This document shows positions 42,045 to 52,915 of a DNA stretch of 64,000 nucleotides, one piece after another. Numbering within the stretch: the stretch's first letter is position 1; every line of letters begins with the position of its first letter. The DNA is from an uncultured Tateyamaria sp. Its GTDB lineage: Bacteria > Pseudomonadota > Alphaproteobacteria > Rhodobacterales > Rhodobacteraceae. The notes beneath the pieces are model-generated. The model searched no databases, was not told the DNA's origin, and worked only from the letters and a program-made list of their open reading frames with translations. Position numbers and translations under genes: made by a program. The stretch covers positions 1-64,000 of the forward strand of contig CAJQRC010000003.1 of NCBI GenBank assembly GCA_905480645.1. Reading direction: 5' to 3'.

Positions 42045-43025
42045 TTAAAGTAAGCTTGGCGCAGCCCTTAAATAGCCTGTTTCAACATTTCGCCAATTTA
42101 AAATTGGGCCATTTGTGAAAGCTAATGCTTCAGGATGATTTGGATCTAATGCACCCAGTTTTACAAGAATTTGCGCTATTGCACATTCGCTTGCACGTGT
42201 CGCGCCATCAGAAATTTTAAGTGCAACTCCCAAACGTTGCTCTGGTAAAATAGCAGTAAAGAAACCCTCAGCGCCTGTTTTGATGGCAGCTTTAGCGCCC
42301 ATTGCCCGTATAAGGCGGGTACAAGCTCGCCCCTCTCCTGCAAGGAGATCGGGATGCAGCATCATTGCAGTGCGTAGCTGTCCTTTTGCACTTTCGGCCT
42401 TGGCACTGGCAAACCTTGCCATCGCCCGTGCAATGCCCTTAAGCGTACAGGCGTAATTGGGAGCAGAGCATCCGTCTATTCCAAAACCTGGAGAAGTTTC
42501 GCCAGTTGTTCTCTCAAAAGCTTCAAGACAAGCTTGCTGGATCGCATGTGCTGGATCAATGTAGTTGGCACCGGCATTGAGGTGGTTGGCTAGCGTCAAA
42601 AACCCTATGTGTTTTCCAGAACAGTTGTTATGTATTTGACAAGGTTTTTTTCCTAACTTGATCAACGAGTTTTTGGTATCGTTATCATTTGGCATTTGAG
42701 GCCCACATAAGAAATCTTCATCTGACTTTCCAATATTTTCGAGCCATATTTTTAGAAGGTTTGTGTGAATAGCAGCTCCATTATGTGATGCACAGGTTAA
42801 AGCCAGTTGTTCGCAGGTTAATCCATATGCCGCCGCAGCTCCACTTTCGATGAGTGGCAAAGCTTGGATCATCTTTGATGATGAGCGAGCTAGTACAATC
42901 GCGTCGGGATTTCCCCAAGATTGAATGATTTCTCCCTTGGCATCGCAGATGACCGCATGCCCATAATGTACACTCTCTAGGAAGGGGCCGCGCCAAACCT
43001 CGGCCATAGGTACTGCTGTTGTCAT
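42045..43025 (-). CDS. Asparaginase II family protein
   Basis: RGPFLESVHYGHAVICD, CASHNGA, NNCSGKHIGFL, GIDGCSAPNYACTL. Confidence 0.9.
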   Translation of the reverse strand: MTTAVPMAEVWRGPFLESVHYGHAVICDAKGEIIQSWGNPDAIVLARSSSKMIQALPLIESGAAAAYGLTCEQLALTCASHNGAAIHTNLLKIWLENIGKSDEDFLCGPQMPNDNDTKNSLIKLGKKPCQIHNNCSGKHIGFLTLANHLNAGANYIDPAHAIQQACLEAFERTTGETSPGFGIDGCSAPNYACTLKGIARAMARFASAKAESAKGQLRTAMMLHPDLLAGEGRACTRLIRAMGAKAAIKTGAEGFFTAILPEQRLGVALKISDGATRASECAIAQILVKLGALDPNHPEALAFTNGPILNWRNVETGYLRAAPSLL

Positions 43026-43201
43026 AATTTACCTCATTTATGAGCAAAAAGTTGCCATTTTGTCTTTCATGCATCGCGGGTTTCGCGCTATTGTGCCAGT
43101 TGTCGAGAACAATTACCCACCTTGCAAGTACATGAATTAAGAATCATGTACCTAGGGAACAGTGATGTGTGTTGAAGTTTGAATAGCTTGGAGACTGTGA
43201 C

Positions 43202-43732
43202 ATGAGATTTTTGTCAAATATATTGCTTGCGGTTTTTGCAGCTTCGTTTGTGGCTCAGGCTGTTACTGCACAAGAAAAAAGTAACAACTTAGTTAGTTCT
43301 AAAACTGATTGGAGCGTTTTCGTTGAAGATAATCCTACTGAGTGTTGGAGTGTAACAACACCAAAAGAGACTGTTAATACGCGTGATGGCCGAGTGGTGG
43401 CAGCAACCCGTGGGGATATTCTTCTAATGGTCTTTTACCAACCAAGTTCGAATGTCAAAGCGCAGGTAACCTTTACTGGAGGTTACCCATTCAGAAAAGA
43501 TTCAACCGTAAACGTAAATATCAGTGGTAAAGAATTTAAGTTTTTCACTGAAGGCGAATGGGCTTGGCCAGCATCGCCGGCCGAAGATGCTAAAATTGTT
43601 ACAGCAATGAAGCGTGGTGCGAATGCTATTGTTACGGGTATTTCGAGCCGTGGCACCACTACAGAAGATAAATTTTCATTGTTAGGTTTTACTGCCGCCG
43701 TTGAAGATGCAGAGAAGCGTTGCGGTAGCTAA
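43202..43732 (+). CDS. Invasion-associated locus B (IalB)-like exported protein
   Basis: Signal peptide; SKTDWSVFVEDNPTECWSVTTPKETVN...RRGANAIVTGISSRGTTTEDKFSLLGFTAA-type sequence. Confidence 0.75.
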   Translation: MRFLSNILLAVFAASFVAQAVTAQEKSNNLVSSKTDWSVFVEDNPTECWSVTTPKETVNTRDGRVVAATRGDILLMVFYQPSSNVKAQVTFTGGYPFRKDSTVNVNISGKEFKFFTEGEWAWPASPAEDAKIVTAMKRGANAIVTGISSRGTTTEDKFSLLGFTAAVEDAEKRCGS

Positions 43733-43956
43733 GAAGCTTAAGAAAATCTCAAGTGAGAATATTTTTTACGTTTTAGGTTACATTTGTCATTAAGTTAGGA
43801 ACTTATAACGTCCTATATTTTTATTTTGCAAAATGAACTTCGAAAAGATTAAAACCCGAGCTAATTCTACAAATTTTGTGGTTTGAATGAAAGTAATGTA
43901 GCTCCTTTGTCGACCTCCTCATTTTTGGTTGATGAAGTTATGTCAATCTCACTTGA

Positions 43957-45147
43957 ATGGAAGATGTTATGGCTGGTGCGCCAATTGTTCAGAATGTAAT
44001 GACTGTTCCTCGGAGTAAGCCAGAGGGGCCCATGAACCTTGTTGGTTTAACTCGGCAGGCAATGTGGGATGAACTTATTGCTATTGGGACACCTGAAAAA
44101 CAGGCCAAGATGCGGGTAAGGCAGATATGGCAATGGATTTATCAGTGGGGTGTGCGTAATTTTGATGATATGACAAACTTGTCTAAGTCATTTCGTGCAG
44201 AGCTGGCTGAAAAATTCATTATTAAAATCCCTGAGGTAATATCCAAAAAGATTAGTTCTGATGGAACGCGTAAATGGTTGGTAAGAATTTCGGGAAGCCA
44301 TGAAGTTGAGGTGGTATATATCCCAGAAGAAGGACGCGGTACTCTTTGTGTATCATCGCAGGTTGGATGCACTCTGACTTGTTCCTTTTGTCATACTGGG
44401 ACACAAAGGCTAGTACGTAATCTGACAGCAGGTGAAATTGTTGGGCAGGTGATGGTGGCTCGTGATGATCTTGAAGAATGGCCGGTACCCGGTAACCCGA
44501 ACAGTGAAACCCGCCAATTATCAAATATTGTACTGATGGGCATGGGTGAACCACTCTACAATTTTGAAAATGTGCGGGATGCAATTAAAATTGCTATGGA
44601 TCCTGAGGGAATTCAACTTTCGCGACGTCGGATTACTCTGTCGACTTCGGGCGTAGTGCCTGAGATAGCTCGCACAGCTGAAGAGATTGGTTGCCAATTA
44701 GCTATATCGTTCCATGCAACGACAGACGAAGTACGCGATAAACTGGTTCCTATCAACAAGCGCTGGAATATTGAAGTTCTTCTTGCAGCACTGCGTGCCT
44801 ATCCTAAAGTAAGTAACTCTGAACGTATTACCTTTGAGTATGTTATGCTGAGCGGTGTTAATGACAGTGATGCAGACGCACATAGACTAGTTGAACTTAT
44901 TAAAGGCATCCCCGCCAAAATTAATTTAATACCGTTTAATGAGTGGCCTGGAGCGCCCTATACACGAAGTTCTAATAATAGAATTCGGGCGTTTGCGGAT
45001 ATTATCCATAAGGCTGGCTATTCTAGTCCTGTTCGTAAACCTCGAGGTGAAGATATCATGGCGGCCTGCGGCCAATTAAAATCTGCAACAGAGCGTGCAC
45101 GAAAATCACGCAAACAGATTGCGGCAGAGGTAGGGCTTGAGGGATAG
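43957..45147 (+). CDS. rlmN: 23S rRNA (adenine2503-C2)-methyltransferase
   Basis: Radical-SAM [40 protein letters not shown]. Confidence 0.96.
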   Translation: MEDVMAGAPIVQNVMTVPRSKPEGPMNLVGLTRQAMWDELIAIGTPEKQAKMRVRQIWQWIYQWGVRNFDDMTNLSKSFRAELAEKFIIKIPEVISKKISSDGTRKWLVRISGSHEVEVVYIPEEGRGTLCVSSQVGCTLTCSFCHTGTQRLVRNLTAGEIVGQVMVARDDLEEWPVPGNPNSETRQLSNIVLMGMGEPLYNFENVRDAIKIAMDPEGIQLSRRRITLSTSGVVPEIARTAEEIGCQLAISFHATTDEVRDKLVPINKRWNIEVLLAALRAYPKVSNSERITFEYVMLSGVNDSDADAHRLVELIKGIPAKINLIPFNEWPGAPYTRSSNNRIRAFADIIHKAGYSSPVRKPRGEDIMAACGQLKSATERARKSRKQIAAEVGLEG

Positions 45148-45189
45148 TTCCGGTTAAAATTGATGTAGCTATTTTACTTAAGGATTTTT

Positions 45190-46059
45190 CTATCTCCCAG
45201 GAACCGCACCTCGTTTTTCGGTTGTGCCCCACATTTTGATAATGTCCATTGCTTCTAGTGCGCTATCAACAAAGCGAAATAAGTTTAGGTCATCAGCTGA
45301 AATAGTACCGGCGTCTGATAAAGCTTCCCAGTTGATAATTTTTTTCCAAAAATCCTGCCCAAATAAAAGAAAGGGTATACGCTCCATCCGGCCAGTCTGA
45401 ATTAAGGTCAGCGTTTCGAACAACTCATCAAGTGTTCCAAAGCCCCCTGGGAATACGCAGATTGCTCGAGCACGCATCAGGAAATGCATTTTACGGATGG
45501 CAAAATAGTGAAAATTAAAGCTTAGATCTGGGGTAACATAAGCGTTTGGTGCCTGTTCGAACGGTAAAACAATGTTTAGTCCAATTGAATTTCCACCCGC
45601 TTCATAAGCACCACGATTACCTGCCTCCATCACGCCGGGACCACCACCTGTAACAATAACATTTTTGCAGCCACCTGCTTTTATTGATTTCTGTGTCATT
45701 AATCGCGCAAACTCGCGAGCTTCGTCATAAAAATATGACAGGTCGGAAAGAGTTTGAGTGCGGGCATCATCTTTATTGATAGGATCAGGGATACGTGCAC
45801 CACCAAAAAGAACGATGGTGGATTCTATCTGAGCTTCATTCATCATTAATTCAGGTTTGAGCAATTCCAATTGTAATCGTACAGAACGTAAATCCTCACG
45901 GGCCATGAACTCATTGTCGGCAAATGCCAATGCGTATGAAGGTGAACGGGTTTGTGGTGTATCTGGCGCGCCTTCAGTTGCAGTACGGTCGGTGTATGCA
46001 TCGCGAAATGGACTATGTCGATCATCGTTCATACTTGTTTGCTCCTTGTTATGTAACAC
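45190..46059 (-). CDS. LOG family (TIGR00730-like) protein
   Basis: VIVTGGGPGVMEAGNRGAYEAGG and VFPGGFGTLDELFETLTLIQTG. Confidence 0.9.
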   Translation of the reverse strand: MLHNKEQTSMNDDRHSPFRDAYTDRTATEGAPDTPQTRSPSYALAFADNEFMAREDLRSVRLQLELLKPELMMNEAQIESTIVLFGGARIPDPINKDDARTQTLSDLSYFYDEAREFARLMTQKSIKAGGCKNVIVTGGGPGVMEAGNRGAYEAGGNSIGLNIVLPFEQAPNAYVTPDLSFNFHYFAIRKMHFLMRARAICVFPGGFGTLDELFETLTLIQTGRMERIPFLLFGQDFWKKIINWEALSDAGTISADDLNLFRFVDSALEAMDIIKMWGTTEKRGAVPGR

Positions 46060-46154
46060 AGCCGTAGCGCGATGATGATCAGTTGCCCAGATATGATTGC
46101 ATGGGCTGTCACTTTGTTGTCTAAGCTGCGCGACGCTTTTCGGGGAGAATCCAA

Positions 46155-46982
46155 ATGTCTAATGCCCAGCTTGAAATTGCAATTGAAACTGCTTGGGATG
46201 ATCGTGATAATATTACGGTTGCCACTACCGGTGAAATTCGTGATGCAATCGAAGATACTTTGAACGCGCTTGATAGCGGTAATCTGCGTGTAGCAGAGCG
46301 GCAAGACGACAACTCTTGGCATGTAAACCAGTGGGTAAAAAAGGCTGTGTTACTAGGTTTTCGTATCAAAGATATGGAGAGACAAGATGGCGGCCCACAA
46401 AATAGTGGTTGGTGGGACAAGGTTGATAGTAAATTCAAAGATTGGGGTGATAGCCAATGGCACGCGGCGGGTTTCCGAGCTGTGCCTAACTGTATTGTAC
46501 GTAAATCAGCTTTTATAGCTCCGGGGGTGGTACTTATGCCGTCTTTTGTGAACCTTGGAGCTTATGTTGACGAAGGCACAATGGTTGATACATGGGCTAC
46601 GGTTGGCTCGTGCGCGCAAATTGGAAAAAACGTACATCTTTCTGGTGGTGTTGGTATCGGCGGTGTTCTCGAGCCAATGCAGGCGGGTCCGACTATTATT
46701 GAGGACAATTGCTTCATTGGTGCTCGTTCTGAAGTTGTTGAAGGCTGTATCGTGCGAGAGGGTTCCGTTTTGGGGATGGGTGTTTTCATCGGCCAGTCGA
46801 CTAAGATCGTGGATCGTGAAACTGGTGAAGTTATGTATGGGGAGGTACCATCAGGATCTGTCGTGGTAGCGGGATCCATGCCTTCCAAAAATGGTATAAA
46901 TCTTTATTGTGCTGTTATTGTTAAGCGGGTGGATGAGCGTACCCGCTCAAAAACTTCAATAAATGAGCTGCTGCGTGATTGA
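46155..46982 (+). CDS. dapD: Tetrahydrodipicolinate N-succinyltransferase
   Basis: 275 aa left-handed beta-helix Dap[44 protein letters not shown]. Confidence 0.97.
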   Translation: MSNAQLEIAIETAWDDRDNITVATTGEIRDAIEDTLNALDSGNLRVAERQDDNSWHVNQWVKKAVLLGFRIKDMERQDGGPQNSGWWDKVDSKFKDWGDSQWHAAGFRAVPNCIVRKSAFIAPGVVLMPSFVNLGAYVDEGTMVDTWATVGSCAQIGKNVHLSGGVGIGGVLEPMQAGPTIIEDNCFIGARSEVVEGCIVREGSVLGMGVFIGQSTKIVDRETGEVMYGEVPSGSVVVAGSMPSKNGINLYCAVIVKRVDERTRSKTSINELLRD

Positions 46983-47316
46983 TGTAGTGAAAAAGCCTAA
47001 TAAACCTTCACGCCAGCAAGTTTATACTTTGCTGGTGCAAATTGGACGTAAAGCAGGTGATGGTTTGCCTAAAGGGGCCACAGGAGCCGCCTTGATGTGT
47101 TTTGCTAGTGGAGTAGATGAAGCCGAGGCAGTGCGTGAGACTGTTGCATTACTCAAACAGGCTGACACTGCACCATTGGATGTCACTGGTTATGGGACGG
47201 TAACTGAGCGGACTGTTGAGGGACAAGAAATCGGTGATGATGAGCGTGATCTAATGCAGCGTGCGTTGGATGAAAATTCTGTCATCGTTGCGCAGGTAAC
47301 ACCATTTTATGAATAA
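46963..47316 (+). CDS. Conserved hypothetical protein between dapD and dapE
   Basis: ORF tightly coupled to dapD (overlapping); [30 protein letters not shown]; no family recognised. Confidence 0.65.
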   Translation: MSCCVIDVVKKPNKPSRQQVYTLLVQIGRKAGDGLPKGATGAALMCFASGVDEAEAVRETVALLKQADTAPLDVTGYGTVTERTVEGQEIGDDERDLMQRALDENSVIVAQVTPFYE

Positions 47317-47549
47317 GAAGGTAAATAAGTTACTCTACAGTTAATCAGGTGTCTCTGTAACAAAAGTAATATCTTATGTGAAATTAAAATGTAGATTTAA
47401 TTCTTGTTCAGAATGTTCGTTGCCGTGAAAATTATGCAAAATTCTAATATAAGAAAATGATAGCTGACTTGATTTTTTTGCTGTTGTAAGAAACCTGAAT
47501 TGTGTCTTTTGTCAGTAACTAACTATGAAGCAGTCTGAAAGGCTTTTAA

Positions 47550-48695
47550 ATGCATCCGATTGACCCTGTCCGATTAACTGCTGATTTGGTCCGCTGTGCG
47601 TCAGTTACCCCAAAGGATGCAGGCGCAATGGATGTATTGTATGATTTGCTTCATGCTGAGGGATTTGAGTGTGCATGGGCGGATCGAGGCGGTATTCGAA
47701 ATCTTTTTGCGCGCTGGGGTTCTAAAGGCCATGACCGTTCATTCGGCTTTAATGGGCACACAGATGTGGTGCCAGTTGGCGTTGAAACAGATTGGACTAT
47801 GCCGCCATTTGGTGCTGAAGTAAAAAATGGCCTTATGTATGGCAGAGGTACTACCGACATGAAATCTGGGGTTGCAGCGTTTACAGCAGCGGCAATTGAT
47901 TTTGTACGAGAAACACCTCCCGATGGAGCGGTAATACTGGCAATAACTGGTGATGAAGAGGGTGATGCCATTGATGGTACCATGGCCTTGCTGGACCATA
48001 TGAATAATACTAATGAGGTCATGAGTGTTTGTCTGGTAGGCGAGCCAACATGTCCAAACTCCATGGGTGACGTGATAAAAATTGGTCGGCGTGGTTCTAT
48101 GACAGCATGGTTCACTGTTATTGGTAAGCAGGGACACTCTGCCTACCCACACAATGCCAAAAACCCATTAAACCCGATGATGCGGCTTATGGATCAACTG
48201 GGCAGTTATGAATTGGATAAGGGGACTGAGCATTTTGATGCGTCTACTCTTGCGATTGTAACTGTTGATGTTGGAAATTTGGCAAATAACGTAATTCCGG
48301 CACAAGTTTGCTCTACGGTTAATATTCGTTTTAATGATTCCCATACCGGTGAAAGTTTAACGACTTGGTTGCGTACAAAAGCAGATACAATTGCAGAGAC
48401 TTATGATGTCAAAATTGATATGAAAGTAAAAGTTTCGGGAGAAAGTTTTTTAACGCCACCTGGTCCTTTATCTGATTTGGTAATAAAATCTGTTAAAGAA
48501 GAAACAGGTGTTATTCCGAGATTAAGTACGTCTGGCGGTACGTCTGATGCGCGTTTTGTGAAAAATCATTGCCCTGTTGTTGAATTTGGTCTTTTAGGCC
48601 AGTCTATGCACCAGGTTGATGAACATGTCGCCATTGAGCACATACACAAGCTGAAATCTATTTATGGCCGAATTTTGCGAGACTATTTTGCATGA
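47550..48695 (+). CDS. dapE: Succinyl-diaminopimelate desuccinylase
   Basis: [53 protein letters not shown]. Confidence 0.97.
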   Translation: MHPIDPVRLTADLVRCASVTPKDAGAMDVLYDLLHAEGFECAWADRGGIRNLFARWGSKGHDRSFGFNGHTDVVPVGVETDWTMPPFGAEVKNGLMYGRGTTDMKSGVAAFTAAAIDFVRETPPDGAVILAITGDEEGDAIDGTMALLDHMNNTNEVMSVCLVGEPTCPNSMGDVIKIGRRGSMTAWFTVIGKQGHSAYPHNAKNPLNPMMRLMDQLGSYELDKGTEHFDASTLAIVTVDVGNLANNVIPAQVCSTVNIRFNDSHTGESLTTWLRTKADTIAETYDVKIDMKVKVSGESFLTPPGPLSDLVIKSVKEETGVIPRLSTSGGTSDARFVKNHCPVVEFGLLGQSMHQVDEHVAIEHIHKLKSIYGRILRDYFA

Positions 48696-49114
48696 ATTGG
48701 ACGATTACAGAGACAAAAGACATAGATTTATGTCATGCTTTACGCCGTTCTGTCTTCATTGAAGAACAAAATGTAAATGAAGCAGATGAGGTTGATGGCT
48801 TAGATTGTGACGCGCTGCATTTTTTAGCAAGGGTAAAAGACCAACCAGTTGGAACTGCGAGATTATTATTTTTGGGAAATATTGCGAAGATTGGCCGTGT
48901 TTGTGTGTTGAAAAAGATGCGTGGAAGGGGACTGGGTTCTGCGATTATTCAATCCTGCTTGGTAGCCGCAGGGGGCCAAAAAAGTGTTGAAATTGCTAGA
49001 TTAGGTGCTCAGGTCCATGCATTGAATTTCTATGAAAAATTGGGATTTAAAGTAGTTGGTCCGGTCTATGAAGATGCAGGCATTCCACATCGTGACATGG
49101 AGTGTATTTTATGA
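48692..49114 (+). CDS. GNAT-family N-acetyltransferase
   Basis: [64 protein letters not shown]. Confidence 0.9.
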   Translation: MNWTITETKDIDLCHALRRSVFIEEQNVNEADEVDGLDCDALHFLARVKDQPVGTARLLFLGNIAKIGRVCVLKKMRGRGLGSAIIQSCLVAAGGQKSVEIARLGAQVHALNFYEKLGFKVVGPVYEDAGIPHRDMECIL

Positions 49115-49680
49115 AGCCCACCTTGGTAGTCATGGTTAAAGTGCCACAACCTGGGCGTGTCAAAACGCGTCTTGGTCAAGATATCGGGATGACTTCTGCA
49201 GCATGGTGGTTTCGCCACCAAGTACGTTCACTCTTGCGTCGAATAAATGATCCTAGATGGGAAATTATTCTTTCGGTAACGCCTGATGTGGCTGGGATGC
49301 AAGCACGTACGTGGCCCAGTCAATTCAAGCGTTGGCCACAAGGGAATGGAAATCTTGGAGACCGTATAGTGCGAATGCTACGCAGGGTTGCCGGGCCAGT
49401 CTGTGTGATTGGTGCTGATGTTCCAGGTATTACTTCTGTGCGAGTGGCGGAAGCTTTTGCAAAACTTGGACAAAATAATGCGGTTTTTGGCCCCGCTTTT
49501 GATGGTGGGTACTGGTTGATTGGCGTAAAGGCAGGAAACCGCTGTCGTCCTAATATGCTTGCGAGCGTCCGATGGTCGACAGAATATGCAATGGATGATA
49601 GCGTATTAGCCTTTGGGTCCCAACGTATTGCGTATGTCAGTACGCTTTTGGACGTTGATACCGTACAAGATTTGGCATGA
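49111..49680 (+). CDS. DUF2064/TIGR04282-type glycosyltransferase-like protein
   Basis: MVKVPQPGRVKTRLGQDIG, VIGADVPGIT, FGPAFDGGYWLIGVK. Start placed at MKPTL. Confidence 0.85.
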   Translation: MKPTLVVMVKVPQPGRVKTRLGQDIGMTSAAWWFRHQVRSLLRRINDPRWEIILSVTPDVAGMQARTWPSQFKRWPQGNGNLGDRIVRMLRRVAGPVCVIGADVPGITSVRVAEAFAKLGQNNAVFGPAFDGGYWLIGVKAGNRCRPNMLASVRWSTEYAMDDSVLAFGSQRIAYVSTLLDVDTVQDLA

Positions 49681-49711
49681 CGAATACTAATCTCCGTGCT
49701 AACTAAAAGCC

Positions 49712-51967
49712 ATGACGCGTATTCCCACAAAATCCGAAATCCTAGACTGGATTTCCGCTAACCCAGCACTGAATGCGAAACGTGATATTGCCAAAGCCTT
49801 TGGCATCAAAGGTGCGGCGCGGATTGACTTGAAGCGCTTACTAAAAGAGCTCGAAGCTGCTGGGCACCTTGAGAAGCGTAAAAAATCTCACCAAGATCTG
49901 GAGCGGCTACCTCCTGTTAGTGTATTGCAGGTATTGTCACCAGATTTGGACGGAGATCTTTTTGCTTCTCCAATGGAATGGCGAGGAACTGGCATTGTAC
50001 CCAAAGTTTTGATAGTTCTGCGCTCTTCTGACCCTGCATTAGGAGGGGGAGATAGAATATTGGCTCGCCTGAAATTGGTGCAGGGCCACGATTATCATTA
50101 TGAAGCTCGTTTGATCCGCCGAATTGCAGCTAACCCAAACCGTGTACTAGGCGTCTTTCGTGTAGCAGCCGAGGGGGGGCAAGTTTTACCTGTTGGCAAA
50201 GGCACTGATCGACAATGGTTTATTGCTGCCAATGCCACTCACGGAGCCAAAGATGGTGAACTTGTTGAGGTGGAGCAGGCGGGCCCTAAGCCTCGTATCG
50301 GACTGCCTCAAGGCCGAATTATATCTCGTTTGGGCGATCCATCTGCGCCAAAGGCCGTATCACTAATTGCGATCCATGAACATGGAATACCAGACTCTTT
50401 TCCTGATGCAGTAATAACGGAAGCTGATGAAAAGAAAGCTGTAGGACTGGATGGGCGCGAAGATTTTCGTGAGATGCCATTAATCACGATTGATCCATGG
50501 GATGCGCGGGATCATGATGATGCGTGTTATGCTCATGAGGATACGGATCCAAGAAACAAAGGGGGTCATATTATTTGGGTCGCAATCGCAGATGTAGCGG
50601 CTTATGTCCCCGCTGGATCCGCGCTTGACCATGAAGCAAAGAAACGTGGCAATTCCAGCTATTTTCCTGATCGAGTGGTACCAATGCTTCCGGATCGTCT
50701 ATCTGGTGATTTATGTTCGTTAAAAGAAGGCGTACCCCGCGCGTGTATTGCCGTGCGGATGCAAATTAATGCCAAGGGTGAAAAGATTTCACACTCGTTT
50801 CACCGTGCATTGATGCGATCACCTGCTTCATTGAATTATGAGGAAGTGCAAGCTGCTATCGATGGCAGACCCAATTTGCGAACGAATCCTTTTTTAAAAC
50901 CTGTTCTCCAACCTCTCTATGCGGCTTACGCAGCCTTGCTTGAAGCGCGACGTGTACGTCAACCGCTGGAGCTTAACTTGCCGGAACGACAAATCACACT
51001 GGATGAAGTTGGCAAAGTACAATCTGTCAATTTTAAGGACCGGCTTGATGCCCATCGTTTAATTGAAGAATTCATGGTTTTGGCAAATGTTGCTGCGTCA
51101 GAAACTTTAAACGAAAAAGCGTCTTCTCTTTTGTTTAGGGTCCATGAGGAACCGTCACCAGAAAAGTTGGATCATTTGCGTGACACGGCGCAGGCGGCGG
51201 GTTTGAATCTGGCTAAGGGCCAAGTTTTAAAAACGGCCCATCTTAACCGTTTGTTGTCTCAAGCAGAGGGAACAGATTGTGCCGAATTAATTAATATGAC
51301 CACGTTGCGATCAATGACACAGGCTTATTATAGCCCGCAGAACTTCGGTCACTTTGGACTGGCATTACGCAGTTACGCACATTTTACCTCTCCAATTCGA
51401 CGGTATTCCGATTTGGTTGTCCATCGTTCACTGGTGTCAGCCCATGGATGGGGTGATGATGGGCTTTCGCCGAGGGATATAGAAGAATTAGATAAGACAG
51501 CGGCTCATATATCTGAAACTGAACGCCGTTCTATGGTTGCTGAACGAGATACTACTGACCGTTATCTTGCCGCTTTTTTGAGTGAACAGGTTGGAGGTGA
51601 ACTCGAAGGTCGTGTGGCTGGAATAGCTAAATTTGGTATTTTTGTTAAATTGGATAATAGTGGTGCTGATGGGTTGGTGCCGATGCGGTCAATTGGGTCA
51701 GAATATTTTCATTATGATCGCGAAACCAATACTTTAATAGGCTCGGATACAGGTGTTATAATCAGCCTTGGTCAGAGAGCTACTGTTCGATTGGCTGAGG
51801 TTATTCCTACAACAGGTGGCATTGCGCTTGAATTGTTGGCCTTGGATGGTGCAGCCTTGCCAAAAGGAAGAAAAAATTTTGCTGTAAGGAACCCGCGCCG
51901 TAAGCCTACTAAGGCAAAACGGCAAGCTGCGAAGTTAAAGCGTAAAGTAAAACGTAGTCGTAGCTAA
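49712..51967 (+). CDS. rnr: Ribonuclease R
   Basis: RNB domain (TIDPWDARDHDDACYA, HIIWVAIADVAAYVPAGSALD, HFTSPIRRYSDLVVHR), S1 domain, basic C-terminus. Confidence 0.96.
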   Translation: MTRIPTKSEILDWISANPALNAKRDIAKAFGIKGAARIDLKRLLKELEAAGHLEKRKKSHQDLERLPPVSVLQVLSPDLDGDLFASPMEWRGTGIVPKVLIVLRSSDPALGGGDRILARLKLVQGHDYHYEARLIRRIAANPNRVLGVFRVAAEGGQVLPVGKGTDRQWFIAANATHGAKDGELVEVEQAGPKPRIGLPQGRIISRLGDPSAPKAVSLIAIHEHGIPDSFPDAVITEADEKKAVGLDGREDFREMPLITIDPWDARDHDDACYAHEDTDPRNKGGHIIWVAIADVAAYVPAGSALDHEAKKRGNSSYFPDRVVPMLPDRLSGDLCSLKEGVPRACIAVRMQINAKGEKISHSFHRALMRSPASLNYEEVQAAIDGRPNLRTNPFLKPVLQPLYAAYAALLEARRVRQPLELNLPERQITLDEVGKVQSVNFKDRLDAHRLIEEFMVLANVAASETLNEKASSLLFRVHEEPSPEKLDHLRDTAQAAGLNLAKGQVLKTAHLNRLLSQAEGTDCAELINMTTLRSMTQAYYSPQNFGHFGLALRSYAHFTSPIRRYSDLVVHRSLVSAHGWGDDGLSPRDIEELDKTAAHISETERRSMVAERDTTDRYLAAFLSEQVGGELEGRVAGIAKFGIFVKLDNSGADGLVPMRSIGSEYFHYDRETNTLIGSDTGVIISLGQRATVRLAEVIPTTGGIALELLALDGAALPKGRKNFAVRNPRRKPTKAKRQAAKLKRKVKRSRS

Positions 51968-52026
51968 AAGGGCCTTTCATCCAGTATTATGTAATTAAAA
52001 CCAAATGCATTGTGGTTAAATAGGAG

Positions 52027-52911
52027 TCAGCCTGGTGACATGCCGCGCAATTTCTCGCTTCGACGCCTTAGCAATTCGACAACTGTAAGTAGTGATATGG
52101 AGATTACCACTAATAATGTTGCAACAGCTAGAATTGTTGGGCTGATCTGTTCGCGCAAACCAGTGAACATTTGCCATGGGAGGGTCTTTTGTCCGGCTGA
52201 GCCTACGAAAAGTACTACGACAACTTCGTCAAAAGATGTAATGAAGGCAAAAAGCCCTCCTGAGATTACACCGGGGAGTATCAGAGGCATCTGAACTCTA
52301 AAGAATGTTGTAACTGGATTAGCCCCCATGTTAGCTGCAGCGCGCGTAAGGGATTTATCAAACCCTACGAGGGTTGCTGTTACTGTAATGATCACAAACG
52401 GAATACCAAGGACAGCATGCGCTAGAATGACTTTAATATAGCCAACAAAGTTTTTGTCTAACCCTAGATTATTTTCCATCCAGTTCCCTAATGAAGAGTA
52501 AAAAAAGAACATACCAGTTGCTGAAATAATCAAAGGAACAATCATGGGCGAAATTAGAATTGCCATGATTGTACCCTTAAATGGTACGTGACTTTGACTG
52601 AGACCAATAGCTGCTAAAGTTCCCAGACTGACAGATATAATTGTTGCAATGGGTGCAATTATTAAAGAATTTTTAAGACTGCGTTGCCATTCGTTATTGG
52701 TGAAAAAATCATCGTAGTGTTTGAGGGAATACCCATCAAGGTCGAAACGGAGCATTTCTGGAGTGAATGTAAAAAAATCTTGCGCATTAAATGATAATGG
52801 CATCACAACAATAATAGGAGCAATTAAAAAAATGAAAATCAGTGCGCAGATTACTCGGAAGGAGTAGTGCCAAACTCTTTGGCCAAATGTTGCATATGGA
52901 GGAAGAGCCAT
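52027..52911 (-). CDS. Polyamine-type ABC transporter permease (PotC-like)
   Basis: Six-TM permease with EAA-like loop RAAANMGANPVTTFFRVQMPLILPGVISG. Confidence 0.9.
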   Translation of the reverse strand: MALPPYATFGQRVWHYSFRVICALIFIFLIAPIIVVMPLSFNAQDFFTFTPEMLRFDLDGYSLKHYDDFFTNNEWQRSLKNSLIIAPIATIISVSLGTLAAIGLSQSHVPFKGTIMAILISPMIVPLIISATGMFFFYSSLGNWMENNLGLDKNFVGYIKVILAHAVLGIPFVIITVTATLVGFDKSLTRAAANMGANPVTTFFRVQMPLILPGVISGGLFAFITSFDEVVVVLFVGSAGQKTLPWQMFTGLREQISPTILAVATLLVVISISLLTVVELLRRRSEKLRGMSPG

Positions 52912-52915
52912 TCTA

